Assembly (NCBI GenBank): GCA_026417295.1
Contig: JAOADN010000019.1
Location: 1-38,324, forward strand
Direction of reading: 5' to 3'
DNA: 38,324 nt
From: Paracoccaceae bacterium
GTDB taxonomy: Bacteria > Pseudomonadota > Alphaproteobacteria > Rhodobacterales > Rhodobacteraceae
Below the pieces are notes generated by a model that saw only the letters and a program-made list of their open reading frames with translations, was not told the DNA's origin and ran no database searches. The position numbers and the translations under genes are program-made. This document shows positions 7,901 through 14,546 of this stretch, piece by piece; position 1 is the first letter of the stretch; each line of letters opens with the position of its first letter.

Positions 7901-8050
7901 GTCCCGCCCCGGCGCGCGCTGGCGACCCGGGACTTTGCCCAACGCTCTTTACTGTCCTTGAGTCCCGCCCCGGCGCGCGCGGGCGACCCGCGCTGATCCA
8001 TTCGTCACGCGCCGCCGCCGCCGTCCCGCCCCGGCGCGCGCGGGCGACCC
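7901..8050. CRISPR. CRISPR-like mini-array: three 28-bp repeats, two 33-bp spacers
   Basis: Repeats at 7901-7928, 7962-7989 and 8023-8050 begin GTCCCGCCCCGGCGCGCGC and end GGCGACCC. The second and third are identical; the first has one change (T for G at position 20). Starts are exactly 61 bp apart, leaving two unrelated 33-bp spacers (7929-7961 and 7990-8022). Spacer 1 is much less GC-rich than its surroundings. Repeat ends GTC..GCCC and GGGCGAC can pair, and 28/29+32/33 is the geometry of type I-E arrays. 61 is not a multiple of 3, which argues against a protein repeat. No cas genes and no obvious AT-rich leader are in the window, so it could be an orphan or decayed array, or an unrelated periodic repeat. 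Confidence 0.55.
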
Positions 8051-8067
8051 TGCGTCGCCGCCGGGAC

Positions 8068-8397
8068 CTAGCGGTCGTCGTCGGCGTCGTCGCCGAAGCG
8101 GGCGTCGTCGTCGGATTCGTCCTCGCCGTCGGGCAGGTACTTGCGCGAATTGGCGATCGAATGGTCGTCATGGCGCGGGTCCATGACCACGTCGGAGGGC
8201 AGTTCCCCCGACAGCCATTCGCGGATCTCCTCCTTCGCGTCGGCGGGATCCTGGCCCGTCAGCTCGGCGATGTAGAGGATGAAGGCGCGCTGGTCGCCAT
8301 CGACCTCTTCAAGCTCGGCCTCGTCGGCCTCGGGCCAGCGGTCGATGATCGCCTCGAAGAAGGCGGGCCAGTTCTCCTGGACGTGGTGCCATTTCAT
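8068..8397 (-). CDS. CsbD-like small acidic protein
   Basis: 109 residues, very acidic at the C-terminus (runs of D/E after residue 95). The order tryptophan-phenylalanine-'DRWPEADEAELEEVDG', a basic/aliphatic helix and 'ADAKEEIREWL' resembles the helical CsbD-like stress-protein fold, but the match is loose. Soluble, no signal peptide. The ATG at 8397 has AGGGGG upstream. It is the last of three same-strand genes after the YejA-like protein; the 83-nt gap before it contains a 7-bp palindrome (8449-8467). Function unknown. Confidence 0.65.
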   Translation of the reverse strand: MKWHHVQENWPAFFEAIIDRWPEADEAELEEVDGDQRAFILYIAELTGQDPADAKEEIREWLSGELPSDVVMDPRHDDHSIANSRKYLPDGEDESDDDARFGDDADDDR

Positions 8398-8480
8398 CCC
8401 GGGACGACCCCCTGCGCTGTTCCTGCATGCCGGCCCAAGTCTGCAACGCTTTTGCGCCCGGCAAAAGGGGCGGCGCGCCG

Positions 8481-8594
8481 TCAGAACATCTGCTGCACCT
8501 TCTGGGCGCCGGCCGAGACGTCCTGGCCGATGCCCGCGACGGTGTTGCAGCCCGCAAGCGCCGCCAGCGCCGCGACGAGAAGGATGATGCGCAT
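8481..8594 (-). CDS. Entericidin A/B-type small lipoprotein
   Basis: Only 37 residues. A hydrophobic signal ends in the lipobox LAGC (Cys16), followed by 'NTVAGIGQDVSAGAQKVQ', the short amphipathic helix typical of entericidin/EcnAB-like proteins. Known members are membrane lipoproteins of a bacteriolytic toxin/antidote pair in enterobacteria; in alphaproteobacteria a single copy is common and its role unclear. It starts 11 nt after the stop of the YejA-like gene with a G-rich ribosome-binding site, so it is probably on the same transcript. Confidence 0.85.
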   Translation of the reverse strand: MRIILLVAALAALAGCNTVAGIGQDVSAGAQKVQQMF

Positions 8595-8605
8595 CGTCAG
8601 GCCCC

Positions 8606-10423
8606 CTATTCGGCGTACCACCAGACTTCCGGCTGGAAGCCCGGCCAGTCGCCATATAGCGGAAGCCTTTCGGGGTGGTGAAGGCGCCTGTCATGGGCCA
8701 GCCGCGAGACCCGCGAATACCAGACCGGAATGACGTAGCGCCCGGCGGTCAGGATGCGGTCGAGCGCCTGGGTGGCGGCGACGAAATCCTCCTGGCTGCG
8801 GCTGGCGACCATCGCCTTGATCATCGCCTCGGCGGCGGGCGAGTTCATCCCCATCCAGTTGCGGCTGCCCGGTTCGGTCACGCCCTTCGCGCCCCAGTAG
8901 AGGTTCTGCTCGTTGCCGGGGCTGAGCGAGAGCGCCCGCGTGTACCAGGCCATGTCGAACTGGTAGTTGTTGGTGCGTTCCTTGTACTGGGCGCTGTCGA
9001 CCGAGGTGACGGTCGGCTGCATCCCCAGCCGCTTGAGCGATTCGACGTAGATGTCGACGACATTGGCGCTGTCGGTGGCGCCCTGGGCGAGCAGGATCTC
9101 GAAGGCGAAGGGCTTGCCGGCGGCATCCTTCAGCACGCCGTCCTCGCCGACGGTCCAGCCGGCCTCTTCCAGCAGGCTGCCCGCCTTGCGCAGGTTCGCC
9201 CGGTTGAGCTCGTCATCGGCCTTGCCCACGGGCAGCGTGTAGCCCTCGATCGTGCCGGGCGGAAGGTCGGCAGCGAAGGGGGCCAGAAGCTCGGCCACGC
9301 GGCCGGTCGCCGGGCCCGGCGTCATGCCGAGGAAGCTGTTGGAGAAGTAGGAGGTGATGCGCGGCTCGGTCCCGCCGTTCAGCGTCTGGTTGACGTATTC
9401 GAAGTTGAAGGCCTGGATCATCGCCTCGCGCACGCGCCAGTCCCGGAAGATGGGGTTGCGCGTGTTCATGACGAGGCCGGTGATGCCCGAGGGGCGCTGG
9501 TGGGGGATCTCTTCCCTGACCACCTCGCCCGACTTCACCGCCGGGAAGTCGTAGTTCGTGGTCCACTTGCCGGCATTCGACTCGCGGAAGGTCGAGGTGT
9601 CGCCCGCGGTGAAGGCCTGGAAGGTCACGTCGCCGTCGCCGTAGTAGTCGTAGCGGATCTCGTCGAAGTTGTGCAGGCCGCGGGCGATGGGCAGGTCCTT
9701 CGCCCACCAGTCGGGATTGCGACGGAAGACGATGTAGCGGCCCATCTCGTAGCGGTCGACGACGTAGGGGCCCGACCCGATGGGCGCCATGTCGGCGGTC
9801 TCGGCGAAATCGCGGCCCTCCCACTGGGCCTTGCTGAGGATCGGCCGCATCCCCATGAGAAGGGCAAGCTCGCGGTCCTCGGCGTTGAAGGTGATGCGGA
9901 CCTTGCGCTCGCCGGTCTTCTCGATGCCGGCGACCTTGGCCCAGGCGCCCTGGTAGCGGGGGTGCCCCTGGGTGCCGAGGGTCTCGAGGCTCCAGATGAC
10001 GTCCTCAACCGTGACGGGAGTTCCGTCCGAGAACTTCGCGTTTTCGCGAAGCGTGAATTCCACCCAGCTTCGCGAATCGTCGGTCTCGACCGATTCGGCG
10101 AGCAGGCCGTAGAGGGTGAAGGGTTCGTCGATCGAGCGGAACATCAGCGTCTCGGTCGTGAACAGGCCGATGCCCCCGGGGGCGCTGCCCTTGAGGACGA
10201 AGGGGTTGAGGCTGTCGAAGGCGCCGGCCTCGCCGAAGACGATTCGCCCGCCCTTGGGGGCGTCGGGATTGGCGTAGGGAAGCGACACAAAATCGGGTGG
10301 GAGGGCGGGTTCGCCATACATAGCTATGCCATGCGTCGGCGCGCCCGCGGCCACATTAGCCGCAAGGGCCAGGGCGGCGGAAACCACGATTGCGTTAACG
10401 AATCTGAACGTCCGGGAATGCAT
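8606..10423 (-). CDS. YejA-like periplasmic peptide-binding protein (SBP family 5)
   Basis: 605 residues, with a signal peptide of about 29 residues: basic start 'MHSRTFRF', hydrophobic core, cleavage near 'AAGA'. The mature protein opens 'HGIAMYGEPALPPDF' and contains 'YANPDAPKGGRI', 'FDSLNPF', 'ENAKFSDGTPVTVEDV' and 'GSGPY', as in YejA and other family-5 binding proteins of microcin C/oligopeptide ABC importers. The ATG at 10423 has an AGAGG ribosome-binding site; an upstream in-frame TTG was ignored because it lies inside the promoter. No permease or ATPase genes are in the window, so its yejBEF partners must be elsewhere or it is an orphan. Confidence 0.92.
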   Translation of the reverse strand: MHSRTFRFVNAIVVSAALALAANVAAGAPTHGIAMYGEPALPPDFVSLPYANPDAPKGGRIVFGEAGAFDSLNPFVLKGSAPGGIGLFTTETLMFRSIDEPFTLYGLLAESVETDDSRSWVEFTLRENAKFSDGTPVTVEDVIWSLETLGTQGHPRYQGAWAKVAGIEKTGERKVRITFNAEDRELALLMGMRPILSKAQWEGRDFAETADMAPIGSGPYVVDRYEMGRYIVFRRNPDWWAKDLPIARGLHNFDEIRYDYYGDGDVTFQAFTAGDTSTFRESNAGKWTTNYDFPAVKSGEVVREEIPHQRPSGITGLVMNTRNPIFRDWRVREAMIQAFNFEYVNQTLNGGTEPRITSYFSNSFLGMTPGPATGRVAELLAPFAADLPPGTIEGYTLPVGKADDELNRANLRKAGSLLEEAGWTVGEDGVLKDAAGKPFAFEILLAQGATDSANVVDIYVESLKRLGMQPTVTSVDSAQYKERTNNYQFDMAWYTRALSLSPGNEQNLYWGAKGVTEPGSRNWMGMNSPAAEAMIKAMVASRSQEDFVAATQALDRILTAGRYVIPVWYSRVSRLAHDRRLHHPERLPLYGDWPGFQPEVWWYAE

Positions 10424-10460
10424 CTCCGCCCCTCTTGCTGCGGCTTCTCCGTCGCCTGCG

Positions 10461-10489
10461 AGGCTATCCGCGAGGGCGAGCCTTTTCAA
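10461..10489 (-). promoter_or_regulatory. Promoter of the YejA-like gene
   Basis: On the minus strand -35 TTGAAA (10489-10484), 17 nt, then -10 TAGCCT (10466-10461). The predicted start near 10454 gives a leader of about 31 nt. Its -35 lies 9 bp from the -35 of the divergent small-RNA promoter. Confidence 0.45.
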
Positions 10490-10498
10490 ACTTTTAGC

Positions 10499-10527
10499 TT
10501 GGACGGCAGCAAGGAAGCGCGTATAGA
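10499..10527 (+). promoter_or_regulatory. Strong sigma-70-type promoter of a small RNA
   Basis: -35 TTGGAC (10499-10504), exactly 17 nt, -10 TATAGA (10522-10527). This is the best promoter match I saw in the window, and the surrounding bases are AT-rich for this genome. Confidence 0.7.
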
Positions 10528-10533
10528 TAGGGC

Positions 10534-10609
10534 ACTGCTCGATAGGTTTCTTGCCTGTATGAAACCTGCCTCAATGACTTGACGCCCGCTTCGCGCGGGC
10601 GTTTTTTTT
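10534..10609 (+). ncRNA. Predicted small RNA of about 76 nt
   Basis: A consensus-like promoter 7 nt upstream and an intrinsic terminator at the end bound a short non-coding unit. The transcript would hold a hairpin of 7 bp (10544-10550 with 10561-10567, ten-base loop TTGCCTGTAT), about 15 unpaired bases, then the terminator stem and eight T residues. No start codon with a ribosome-binding site and sensible frame fits inside. It runs divergently from the YejA-like peptide-transport gene and ends 119 nt before bdhA. A trans-acting sRNA with an Hfq-type U-tail is the natural reading; I cannot assign it to a named family. Confidence 0.65.
10583..10609 (+). terminator. Intrinsic terminator of the small RNA
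   Basis: CGCCCGC (10583-10589) pairs perfectly with GCGGGCG (10595-10601) around a TTCGC loop, followed by eight consecutive T (10602-10609). It faces the plus strand, where no protein gene precedes it. Confidence 0.85.
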
Positions 10610-10670
10610 GGCCCCCCCCGGTCAGGGCGCGGGCGGCGGTCCGGCCGGGGCGGCGGCGGAGCGCAGGCAA

Positions 10671-10699
10671 TTCACTTCGCCGGGGCGGGCCGCTAGCAT
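10671..10699 (+). promoter_or_regulatory. Possible bdhA promoter
   Basis: TTCACT (10671-10676), 17 nt, TAGCAT (10694-10699); each hexamer matches four of six consensus bases. The predicted start lies about 23 nt before the bdhA ATG. Since the small-RNA terminator precedes it, bdhA needs its own promoter. Confidence 0.4.
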
Positions 10700-10728
10700 C
10701 GCCGCATCGCAGCAGAACGGAGCCTGCC

Positions 10729-11502
10729 ATGCCGCTTCACGGAAGGACCGCCATCGTCACCGGCTCGACCTCGGGGATCGGCCTGGGGATCGCGCGGGCG
10801 CTGGCCGCCGAGGGCGCGGACCTGGTGCTGAACTCTTTCACCGACAGCGCGGAGGACCATGCGCTGGCGCAGGGCATCGCGGCGGAGTTCGGCATCCGCG
10901 CGCGCTACATCCGGGCCGACATGGCGGACGGGGCGGCCTGCCGGCGGCTGGTGGCCGAGGCCGGCGGCTGCGACATCCTGGTCAACAATGCGGGCATCCA
11001 GCACGTCGCCCCGATCGAGGACTTCCCGGTCGCGAAATGGGACGCGATCCTGGCGATCAACCTGTCCTCGGCCTTTCACACGACGGCGGCGGCCCTGCCG
11101 GGGATGAAGGCGCGGGGCTGGGGGCGGATCATCAACATCGCCTCGGCCCACGGGCTGACGGCCTCGCCCTTCAAGGCGGCCTATGTCGCGGCCAAGCACG
11201 GGCTGGTCGGGCTGACCAGGACCGTCGCGCTGGAAGTGGCGGGGCAGGGGATCACGGCCAACGCGATCTGTCCGGGCTATGTTCTGACGCCGCTGGTCGA
11301 GGCGCAGATCCCCGACCAGATGAAGGCGCATGGCATGGACCGCGAGACGGTGGTGCGCGAGGTGATGCTGCTGCGCCAGCCCTCGCGGCAGTTCGCGACG
11401 ACCGGGCAGATCGGGGGGACGGCGGTGTTCCTGTGTTCGCCGGCGGCCGACCAGATCACCGGCACGACGATCAGCGTCGATGGCGGGTGGACGGCGCTGT
11501 AG
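10729..11502 (+). CDS. bdhA: D-3-hydroxybutyrate dehydrogenase (SDR family)
   Basis: 257 residues. The enzyme interconverts D-3-hydroxybutyrate and acetoacetate with NAD, acting in polyhydroxybutyrate and ketone-body turnover. SDR motifs are complete: TGSTSGIG (11-18), NNAG (86-89), catalytic S139, Y152 and K156 in 'AYVAAKHG'. 'NAGIQHVAPIEDFP' and the long C-terminal 'QPSRQFATTGQIGG' are characteristic of hydroxybutyrate dehydrogenases rather than FabG. GGAG precedes the ATG. Monocistronic by context: a hairpin follows and the next gene is convergent. Confidence 0.93.
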   Translation: MPLHGRTAIVTGSTSGIGLGIARALAAEGADLVLNSFTDSAEDHALAQGIAAEFGIRARYIRADMADGAACRRLVAEAGGCDILVNNAGIQHVAPIEDFPVAKWDAILAINLSSAFHTTAAALPGMKARGWGRIINIASAHGLTASPFKAAYVAAKHGLVGLTRTVALEVAGQGITANAICPGYVLTPLVEAQIPDQMKAHGMDRETVVREVMLLRQPSRQFATTGQIGGTAVFLCSPAADQITGTTISVDGGWTAL

Positions 11503-11514
11503 CCGGGAAAGCCA

Positions 11515-11541
11515 GGGGCCGGAGGCGATGCCCCCGGCCCC
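11515..11541. terminator. Hairpin between bdhA and the convergent small gene
   Basis: GGGGCCGG (11515-11522) pairs with CCGGCCCC (11534-11541), and inside GGC/GCC continue the stem around a GAT loop. There is no T-run on either side, so it is terminator-like rather than a canonical intrinsic terminator. Confidence 0.45.
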
Positions 11542-11568
11542 GGCGGATCGGTGACGGTCCCGGACGCG

Positions 11569-11808
11569 TCAGAACGCCGGCGGCGGCGGCGGCGCGGAAC
11601 CGCCGCTGTCGTTCGAGGCGACGGCCGCGGCGATCAGCACCAGCAGGAGCAGCGGCACGAGCCAGCCGCCCGAGGTGTTGTTCGCGGCCTCCTCGACGAC
11701 GGGTTCGGGTTCCATGACCGGTTCGGCCATTCCGCCCGCGAGGACCGGCTGGGCCGCGAAGGCCGCCGTGACCGCGACGAGCGAGGCGGTGCGAAGATCG
11801 AGTTTCAT
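11569..11808 (-). CDS. Small signal-peptide/one-helix protein, paralogue A
   Basis: 79 residues: a signal peptide ending 'QPVLAGG', a short acidic linker 'MAEPVMEPEPVVEEA', an amphipathic 'NNTSGGW', then one hydrophobic helix 'LVPLLLLVLIAAAVA' and a proline-rich tail. The Gly-Gly start after the signal, acidic EP-rich linker and GGxLVPLLLL helix resemble small exported proteins I have seen in rhodobacterial genomes. Function unknown. It is a near copy of the gene at 12058-12270. The ATG at 11808 begins the signal peptide; upstream in-frame codons do not look coding. Confidence 0.65.
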   Translation of the reverse strand: MKLDLRTASLVAVTAAFAAQPVLAGGMAEPVMEPEPVVEEAANNTSGGWLVPLLLLVLIAAAVASNDSGGSAPPPPPAF

Positions 11809-12195
11809 GCCTGGTCTCCCAATGGCTGCGAATGGGGGCCTTGCCGCAGGCGGCAATTTCCACGGGGCGATCCTAGACCACAGTCGCCACGGAACAAGCT
11901 GCAATGCGGCGAAAAGCCGCCCGCGTTGCGACTGCGCGACAACCTGCCGATGCGGGACGGAGCCTGCGTCGCCGGAGGCCCGGAACGGAACGGCCCGGCG
12001 CGCGGGCGCCGGGCCGGATGGGCAAGCCGTGACGGCGGGCGGGGCCCGCCGGCCGGGTCAGTCGGACGAGCTGTCGTTCGAGGCGACGGCCGCGGCGATC
12101 AGCACCAGCAGGAGCAGCGGCACGAGCCAGCCGCCCGAGGTGTTGTTCGCGGCTTCCTCGACGACGCGCTCGGGCTCCATGACCGGTTCGGCCAT
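11605..12195 (-). repeat. Direct duplication: 11605-11730 and 12070-12195
   Basis: Two 126-bp copies, 465 bp apart, differ at four positions by my count; the first 84 bp are identical. They encode the shared core of the two miniproteins, while signal-peptide and tail regions have diverged. Identity at nearly all silent positions indicates recent duplication or gene conversion. Confidence 0.85.
11991..12016 (-). terminator. Terminator-like hairpin after paralogue B
   Basis: An 11-bp perfect stem (11991-12001 with 12006-12016) and four-base loop lie about 40 nt beyond the stop of the 12058-12270 gene. On the minus strand TTCCGTTCC follows, a weak U-rich tail. Confidence 0.5.
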
Positions 12196-12270
12196 GCCGC
12201 CGGCCAGGACCGGCGAGGCAATGGCCGCACAGGCAAGTGCCGCTGCCAGGGTCTTGCTGAAGATGTTCAT
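12058..12270 (-). CDS. Small signal-peptide/one-helix protein, paralogue B
   Basis: 70 residues: signal peptide with core 'TLAAALACAAIASPVLA', then 'GGMAEPVMEPERVVEEA', 'NNTSGGW', and the same hydrophobic helix as paralogue A, ending in 'NDSSSD'. The two proteins share about 45 almost identical residues; here the tail lacks the proline run. Probably exported and membrane-anchored by the C-terminal helix. No known domain. Confidence 0.65.
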   Translation of the reverse strand: MNIFSKTLAAALACAAIASPVLAGGMAEPVMEPERVVEEAANNTSGGWLVPLLLLVLIAAAVASNDSSSD

Positions 12271-12403
12271 CCGTTTCTTCCTTCCGCCCGGGGTGTCCTT
12301 CCCCCTGATCGCGGCGATGTTACCTTTCGGCAACGAAAAGACAACGGCATTGGCCGCTTGGCGGGAACTGTTGCGCGCGGGCAACGCCGCGGGCGGTTCC
12401 GGC

Positions 12404-13102
12404 CTAGTCCGCGCGGGGGGCGAGGGCGCGGGGCGGCGGCACGGTCGGGTCGGCGGGATTGGGATAGACGAGCCCGGCCGAGATGATCAGCTTGGCCGCG
12501 TCCTCGACCGTCATGTCGAGGAACACGATGTCGCGCCGCGGCACGAAGAGCAGGAAGCCCGAGGTCGGGTTGGGCGTGGTGGCGACGAAGACGGTGACGA
12601 TCTCGTCGCCGGGAATCTTCTCTGCCAGTTCGCCCTTGGCGCGGGTCGAGACGAAGCCGATGCCCCAGATCCCCTTGCGGGGATATTCGATCACGCAGGC
12701 GCGGTCGAACTTCGACTCGCTCTGGCTGAACACCGTCTCGACGATCTGCTTCAGGCCGTTGTAGACGGATCGGACGACCGGCATCCGGGCGACGAGGCTT
12801 TCGCCGGTGCGGATGAGCGAGCGGCCGATCAGGCCCTTGGCCAGCCAGCCGACGATCGCCGTGAATATCAGGAAGATGACGAGGCCGATGCCGCGGATGT
12901 TGTAGCCGAAATACTGGTCCGGCCGCAGCCGCGTGGGCACGAGCGGCAGGATCCAGCTGTCGATCCAGCCGATCACGGCCCAGGCGAAGTAGATGGTCAG
13001 GCCGACGGGAAGCACGACCGCCAGCCCGGCGAGGAAGTTGTTGCGCAGCCGCGCCACCAGCCCGCGATGCCGGTGCGGCCTGTCGCCGCCTTCGTCCTTC
13101 AT
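12404..13102 (-). CDS. DUF502 membrane protein
   Basis: 232 residues with two N-terminal transmembrane helices (about 20-45 and 70-95) and a soluble C-terminal domain with 'RMPVVRSVYNGLKQIVETV' and 'VFVATTPNPTSGFLLFVP', the signature of DUF502. The family is widespread in Proteobacteria, plants and algae; an envelope role is likely but undefined. Start ATG at 13102. It is isolated, with gaps of 133 nt and 81 nt to the same-strand neighbours. Confidence 0.9.
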   Translation of the reverse strand: MKDEGGDRPHRHRGLVARLRNNFLAGLAVVLPVGLTIYFAWAVIGWIDSWILPLVPTRLRPDQYFGYNIRGIGLVIFLIFTAIVGWLAKGLIGRSLIRTGESLVARMPVVRSVYNGLKQIVETVFSQSESKFDRACVIEYPRKGIWGIGFVSTRAKGELAEKIPGDEIVTVFVATTPNPTSGFLLFVPRRDIVFLDMTVEDAAKLIISAGLVYPNPADPTVPPPRALAPRAD

Positions 13103-13183
13103 GCCACCTGCTCCGCCGGACTCCCCCTGCCGGTCGTCCCTAGGTAGTCGCAGCGGGGCCGGTCGGGCAATGGGGGTGCGGCC

Positions 13184-14131
13184 TCAGCCTTCCCAAGAAG
13201 CCGTGAGCGCGGCGGCTATGCGGGCGCCGAGGCGGGCATTGGCGCGCACGAGGGCGATGTTGGCCGCAAGCGAGCGGCCTTCGGTGATCTCGAGGATGCG
13301 GCCGAGCAGGAAGGGGGTCACGTCCTTGGCCGCGACGCCCCGGGCGGCGGCCTCGGCCAGGGCCCTTTCGATGGCGGGGTCGATCTCGGCGCGGGGGATC
13401 TCGGCCCCGGCGGGAATGGGGTTGGCGACGAGCTGGCCGCCCTGGAGCCCGAGGGCCGCGCGCAGGCGGTGGGCACGGGCGATGGCGGCCGGGTCGTCCA
13501 TGCGCAGCGGCGCGCGCAGGCCGGAGCTGCGCGACCAGAAGGCGGGAAACTCGTCCTGGCCGACGGAGATGACCGGCACGCCGAGGGTCTCCAGCACTTC
13601 GAGGGTCCGGGGCAGGTCGAGGATCGCCTTGGCGCCGGCGGCCACGACGGTCACCGGCGTGCGGGCCAGTTCGTGCAGGTCGGCCGAGATGTCGAAGGTG
13701 GTTTCCGCGCCGCGGTGGACGCCGCCGATCCCGCCGGTCGCGAACACCTCGATGCCGGCCCGGTGGGCGGCGATCATCGTGGCGGCGACGGTCGTCGCGC
13801 CCGTGCCGCCGGTGGCGAGGCAGGCGGCGAGGTCGGCACGGCTGAGCTTGCGCACGTCGCGCGCGGCGGCCAGGGCCTCGATCTGGCCGGGGGTGAGCCC
13901 GGCATGGAGCCGGCCGGCAAGGACGGCGACGGTCGCCGGCACGGCGCCGGCGGCGCGCACCTCGGCCTCGACGGCGAGCGCCGTCTCGACATTGCGCGGC
14001 CAGGGCATGCCATGGGTGATGATCGTCGATTCGAGGGCGACGACGGGGGCGCCGGTGGCCAGTGCGGCCTCGACTTCGGGCGAGGGGACGACGATGTCGC
14101 CGGGCGGGAGGGCGGAGGCCGCGGGTGTCAT
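13184..14131 (-). CDS. psuG: Pseudouridine-5'-phosphate glycosidase
   Basis: 315 residues, normal for PsuG. It cleaves the C-C glycosidic bond of pseudouridine 5'-phosphate to uracil and ribose 5-phosphate. Conserved segments: 'VALESTIITHGMP', 'LSRADLA', 'GGTGATTVAATMI', 'VFATGGIGGVHRGAE', 'DISADL' and 'NPIP'; the catalytic lysine corresponds to that in 'GAKAILDLPRTLE' or the nearby 'RKLSR' segment (not resolved here). Its partner kinase psuK is on the same strand at 14987, but an opposite-strand gene pair lies between them, so the two cannot form a simple adjacent operon. Confidence 0.95.
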   Translation of the reverse strand: MTPAASALPPGDIVVPSPEVEAALATGAPVVALESTIITHGMPWPRNVETALAVEAEVRAAGAVPATVAVLAGRLHAGLTPGQIEALAAARDVRKLSRADLAACLATGGTGATTVAATMIAAHRAGIEVFATGGIGGVHRGAETTFDISADLHELARTPVTVVAAGAKAILDLPRTLEVLETLGVPVISVGQDEFPAFWSRSSGLRAPLRMDDPAAIARAHRLRAALGLQGGQLVANPIPAGAEIPRAEIDPAIERALAEAAARGVAAKDVTPFLLGRILEITEGRSLAANIALVRANARLGARIAAALTASWEG

Positions 14132-14184
14132 GCCCGGCGTATGGCAGCCCGTGGCCCGCGGATCAAGCCGGTGGGGCCGGGGGT

Positions 14185-14213
14185 TTGACTGGCCGGCGGG
14201 CGGGGCCTACGGT
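14185..14213 (+). promoter_or_regulatory. Possible promoter of the DUF883/holin-like pair
   Basis: TTGACT (14185-14190), 17 nt, TACGGT (14208-14213), with the ATG 32 nt further on and GGAGGG in between. Good -35 and spacing, poor -10. Confidence 0.45.
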
Positions 14214-14245
14214 CGGGCCGGACCTTACCGGAGGGCAAAGGGCGG

Positions 14246-14545
14246 ATGGCACGGCGACCGGCGGACGAAGCGGCGAAGGCGGAACCCGACCCGGCCGCCG
14301 AGCTGGAGCGGCTGAAGGCCGAGGTGGCGGCGCTCCTCGCGGAACTGCGCCGCGCCGGGGCCGAGGGGCTGGGGGCGCTGGGCCGCGAGGCGCGGGCGCG
14401 GGCCGGCGAGGCGGCCGAGGGCCTGGGCGGCGAATGGGCCGATCTCGAACGGCGGCTGGTCGAGGAGGTGCGCGCCAATCCGCTGCGCGCCCTGGGCCTG
14501 GCGGCGCTGGCCGGCCTGATCGCCGGCCTTCTGGTGCGGCGCTGA
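14246..14545 (+). CDS. DUF883/ElaB-YqjD-like membrane-anchored protein
   Basis: 99 residues: a long charged helix with coiled-coil character (Glu/Ala/Arg-rich, residues 15-75) and one C-terminal hydrophobic segment 'ALGLAALAGLIAGLL' ending in two arginines. That layout is the ElaB/YqjD/DUF883 family, C-tail-anchored inner-membrane proteins, some of which bind ribosomes in stationary phase. GGAGGG lies upstream. The next gene starts one base after its stop, so they are translated together. Confidence 0.8.
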   Translation: MARRPADEAAKAEPDPAAELERLKAEVAALLAELRRAGAEGLGALGREARARAGEAAEGLGGEWADLERRLVEEVRANPLRALGLAALAGLIAGLLVRR

Positions 14546-14546
14546 C

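Larger units (their letters stand above)
7723..8067. other. Gene-free stretch with two kinds of repeat
   Basis: No convincing gene between the DsbA-like start and the CsbD-like stop. It holds a hairpin plus GGAGTATTT element (7782-7836) and three regularly spaced 28-bp repeats (7901-8050). Open frames that run across it are GC-driven. Confidence 0.7.
10424..10728. other. Divergent control region of the YejA-like gene and bdhA
   Basis: Contains a minus-strand promoter for the YejA-like gene, a plus-strand promoter, small RNA and terminator, and a possible bdhA promoter, each listed separately. No protein-coding frame here looks real. Confidence 0.7.

Noticed and set aside
8449-8467. CTTTTGC/GCAAAAG palindrome between the entericidin and CsbD-like genes as a terminator
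   Set aside because: Stem is AT-rich and short, with no distinct U-tail outside the stem; possible but not supported.
7150-8733. 527-codon frame running through the 61-bp-period repeats, as a repeat protein
   Set aside because: 61 is not divisible by three, so each repeat would be read in a different frame; a protein repeat cannot explain the period.
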